From NCBI GenBank assembly GCA_936924635.1, contig CAKZHP010000073.1, positions 1 to 32,278 of the forward strand: 32,278 bases of DNA, given 5' to 3'. The notes under the pieces are model-generated. The model searched no databases. It was given only the letters and a program-made list of their open reading frames with translations, and had not been told where the DNA came from. Below, one piece after another: positions 31,255 through 32,278 of the stretch. Source of the stretch: an uncultured Propionibacteriaceae bacterium. Lineage in GTDB: Bacteria; Actinomycetota; Actinomycetes; Propionibacteriales; Propionibacteriaceae. Each line of letters begins with the position of its first letter. The first letter of the stretch is position 1. Made by a program: the position numbers and the translations under genes.

Positions 31255-32278
31255 CACACCAGCACCAGCTCGATGCGCTGGAACTCCTTGACGTCGGTGT
31301 ACCCGGTCGACGCCATCGCCCGGCGCAGCGCGCCCACGAGGTTCATGGACCCGTCGGGCGTGACCGACGGCCCGTGCATGATCTCGGCCAGCGACCCGAT
31401 GGTCTCGAACCGGGCGCGCGCGCCGCGCGGCAGCGTCGCGTGCCACGCCTCTGCGCCCCAGTGGTAGCCCTGACCGGGCGCCTCGGTGGCGCGGGCCAAG
31501 GCCGCACCGAGCATCACCGCATCGGCGCCGCAGGCGATCGCCTTGACGATGTCGCCGCTCACGCCCATACCGCCGTCGGCGATGACGTGGACATAACGCC
31601 CACCGGATTCGTCGAGGTAGTCGCGGCGCGCGCCGGCGACGTCGGCGATCGCCGAGGCCATCGGGGCGTGGATGCCCAGCGTGGCCCGGGTGGTGTGCGC
31701 GGCTCCCCCACCGAAACCGACGAGCACGCCGGCCGCGCCGGTGCGCATCAGGTGCAGGGCGGCGGTGTAGCTGGCGGCGCCGCCGACGACCACCGGCACC
31801 TCCAGCTCATAGATAAAGCGCTTGAGGTTGAGGGGTTCGGCGCGGCTGGAGACATGCTCCGCGGAGACGGTGGTCCCCCGGATGACAAAGAGGTCCAGGG
31901 AACTCTCCAGCAGCGAACCCCAGAACTCCTGGGTGCGCTGCGGGGTGAGGGCCGCGGCCACGGTGACCCCGGCACGCCGGATCTCGCGCAGGCGCTCGTC
32001 GATGAGTTCGGGCTTGATCTCCTCGGCGTAGATCTCCTGCATCCGAGCGGTCGCCCGCGCCGGATCGAGACCCGCGATCTCCGCCAGCAGGGGCTCCGGA
32101 TCGGCATACCGGGTCCACAAGCCTTCGAGGTCGAGCACCGGCAGCCCGCCGGCCTGGCCGAAGGCGATCGCCGAGGCCGGCGACATCACCGAGTCCATCG
32201 GGGCGGCGAGCACCGGGATGTCGAAGTGATAGGCGTCGATCTGCCAATTCGTCGAGACGTCCTCGGGGTCGCGGGTAC
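31254..32278 (-). CDS. guaB3: GuaB3-type IMP dehydrogenase-related protein, partial
   Basis: The gene enters from the right edge; its 5' end lies outside. The visible 340 residues start in TRDPEDVSTNWQIDAYHFDI and continue with PVLAAPMDSVMSPASAIAFG, FVIRGTTVSAEHVSS, VPVVVGGAASYTAALHLM, VLVGFGGGAAHTTRATLGI, HVIADGGMGVSGDIVKAIACGADAVMLG and a C-terminal EFQRIELVLV. This is the GuaB3 branch of the IMPDH/GMP reductase family. The catalytic loop, GSICTTR in IMP dehydrogenase, is GGAAHTTR here, so the catalytic cysteine is missing and classical IMPDH chemistry is unlikely. No CBS domain is present in the visible part. Several codons unusual for this DNA (TAT, TTT, GAA, CGT) occur in 31590-32278, unlike neighbouring genes. 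It is the first visible gene of an operon with chorismate mutase and glycerate kinase. Confidence 0.93.
   Translation of the reverse strand, partial: TRDPEDVSTNWQIDAYHFDIPVLAAPMDSVMSPASAIAFGQAGGLPVLDLEGLWTRYADPEPLLAEIAGLDPARATARMQEIYAEEIKPELIDERLREIRRAGVTVAAALTPQRTQEFWGSLLESSLDLFVIRGTTVSAEHVSSRAEPLNLKRFIYELEVPVVVGGAASYTAALHLMRTGAAGVLVGFGGGAAHTTRATLGIHAPMASAIADVAGARRDYLDESGGRYVHVIADGGMGVSGDIVKAIACGADAVMLGAALARATEAPGQGYHWGAEAWHATLPRGARARFETIGSLAEIMHGPSVTPDGSMNLVGALRRAMASTGYTDVKEFQRIELVLV

Overview
The window looks like the chromosome of a high-GC, mycothiol-using actinobacterium, possibly a Nocardioides-like member of the Propionibacteriales (inference). Signs are the strongly GC-ending codons, a mycothiol S-conjugate amidase (mca), a PIN-PhoH protein, DUF4307 and DUF4245 proteins, a GuaB3-type protein, and many start codons placed 6-8 nt after a TANNNT-like -10 box (leaderless transcripts). 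The word GTACG/CGTAC is conspicuously frequent in all frames and between genes.

A backbone of housekeeping genes follows, from memory and not checked, the order and relative orientation of the Mycobacterium tuberculosis Rv1108c-Rv1080c block: xseA-xseB (1-547), a DUF4245 protein (8488-9039), phoH (10611-11948), a Z-prenyl diphosphate synthase (16754-17563) divergent from a hemolysin III protein (17662-18333), then a small membrane protein with mca (22461-23631), DUF4307 (23692-24114) and greA (24162-24656). Between these lie blocks that read as lineage-specific insertions. Block A (692-8328) holds a HEAT-repeat protein, a translationally coupled metH-Nudix pair, a VapBC toxin-antitoxin module and a membrane-anchored Ser/Thr kinase. 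Block B (13065-16678) is a GH31 glycosidase with an atypical active site plus a GT87-like membrane glycosyltransferase. Block C (18346-22421) is an ArsR-SRPBCC-PhnB operon with two palindromic operators, and a divergent YczE-like/MocR pair with its own operator-like repeats.

Right of greA the DNA is degraded. A bulb-lectin gene (-) and an NlpC/P60-like peptidase gene (+) survive head to head as broken remnants (24875-25924), and an MFS transporter is reduced to a frameshifted C-terminal piece (27598-27986). Between the remnants sits an intact, overlapping pair: a beta-repeat DUF4097 protein and a zinc-ribbon/HTH DUF2089 protein. They share a look-alike helical hairpin at opposite termini, and a GAAC-N4-GTTC (LexA-type) dyad lies upstream. 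This pair is the best candidate here for an under-described system.

The right end returns to intact genes: ung, a DUF1444-like protein of unknown function, and a reverse-strand operon guaB3-chorismate mutase-glycerate kinase whose genes join by two successive TGATG overlaps. No rRNA, tRNA, CRISPR array or insertion sequence was recognised.
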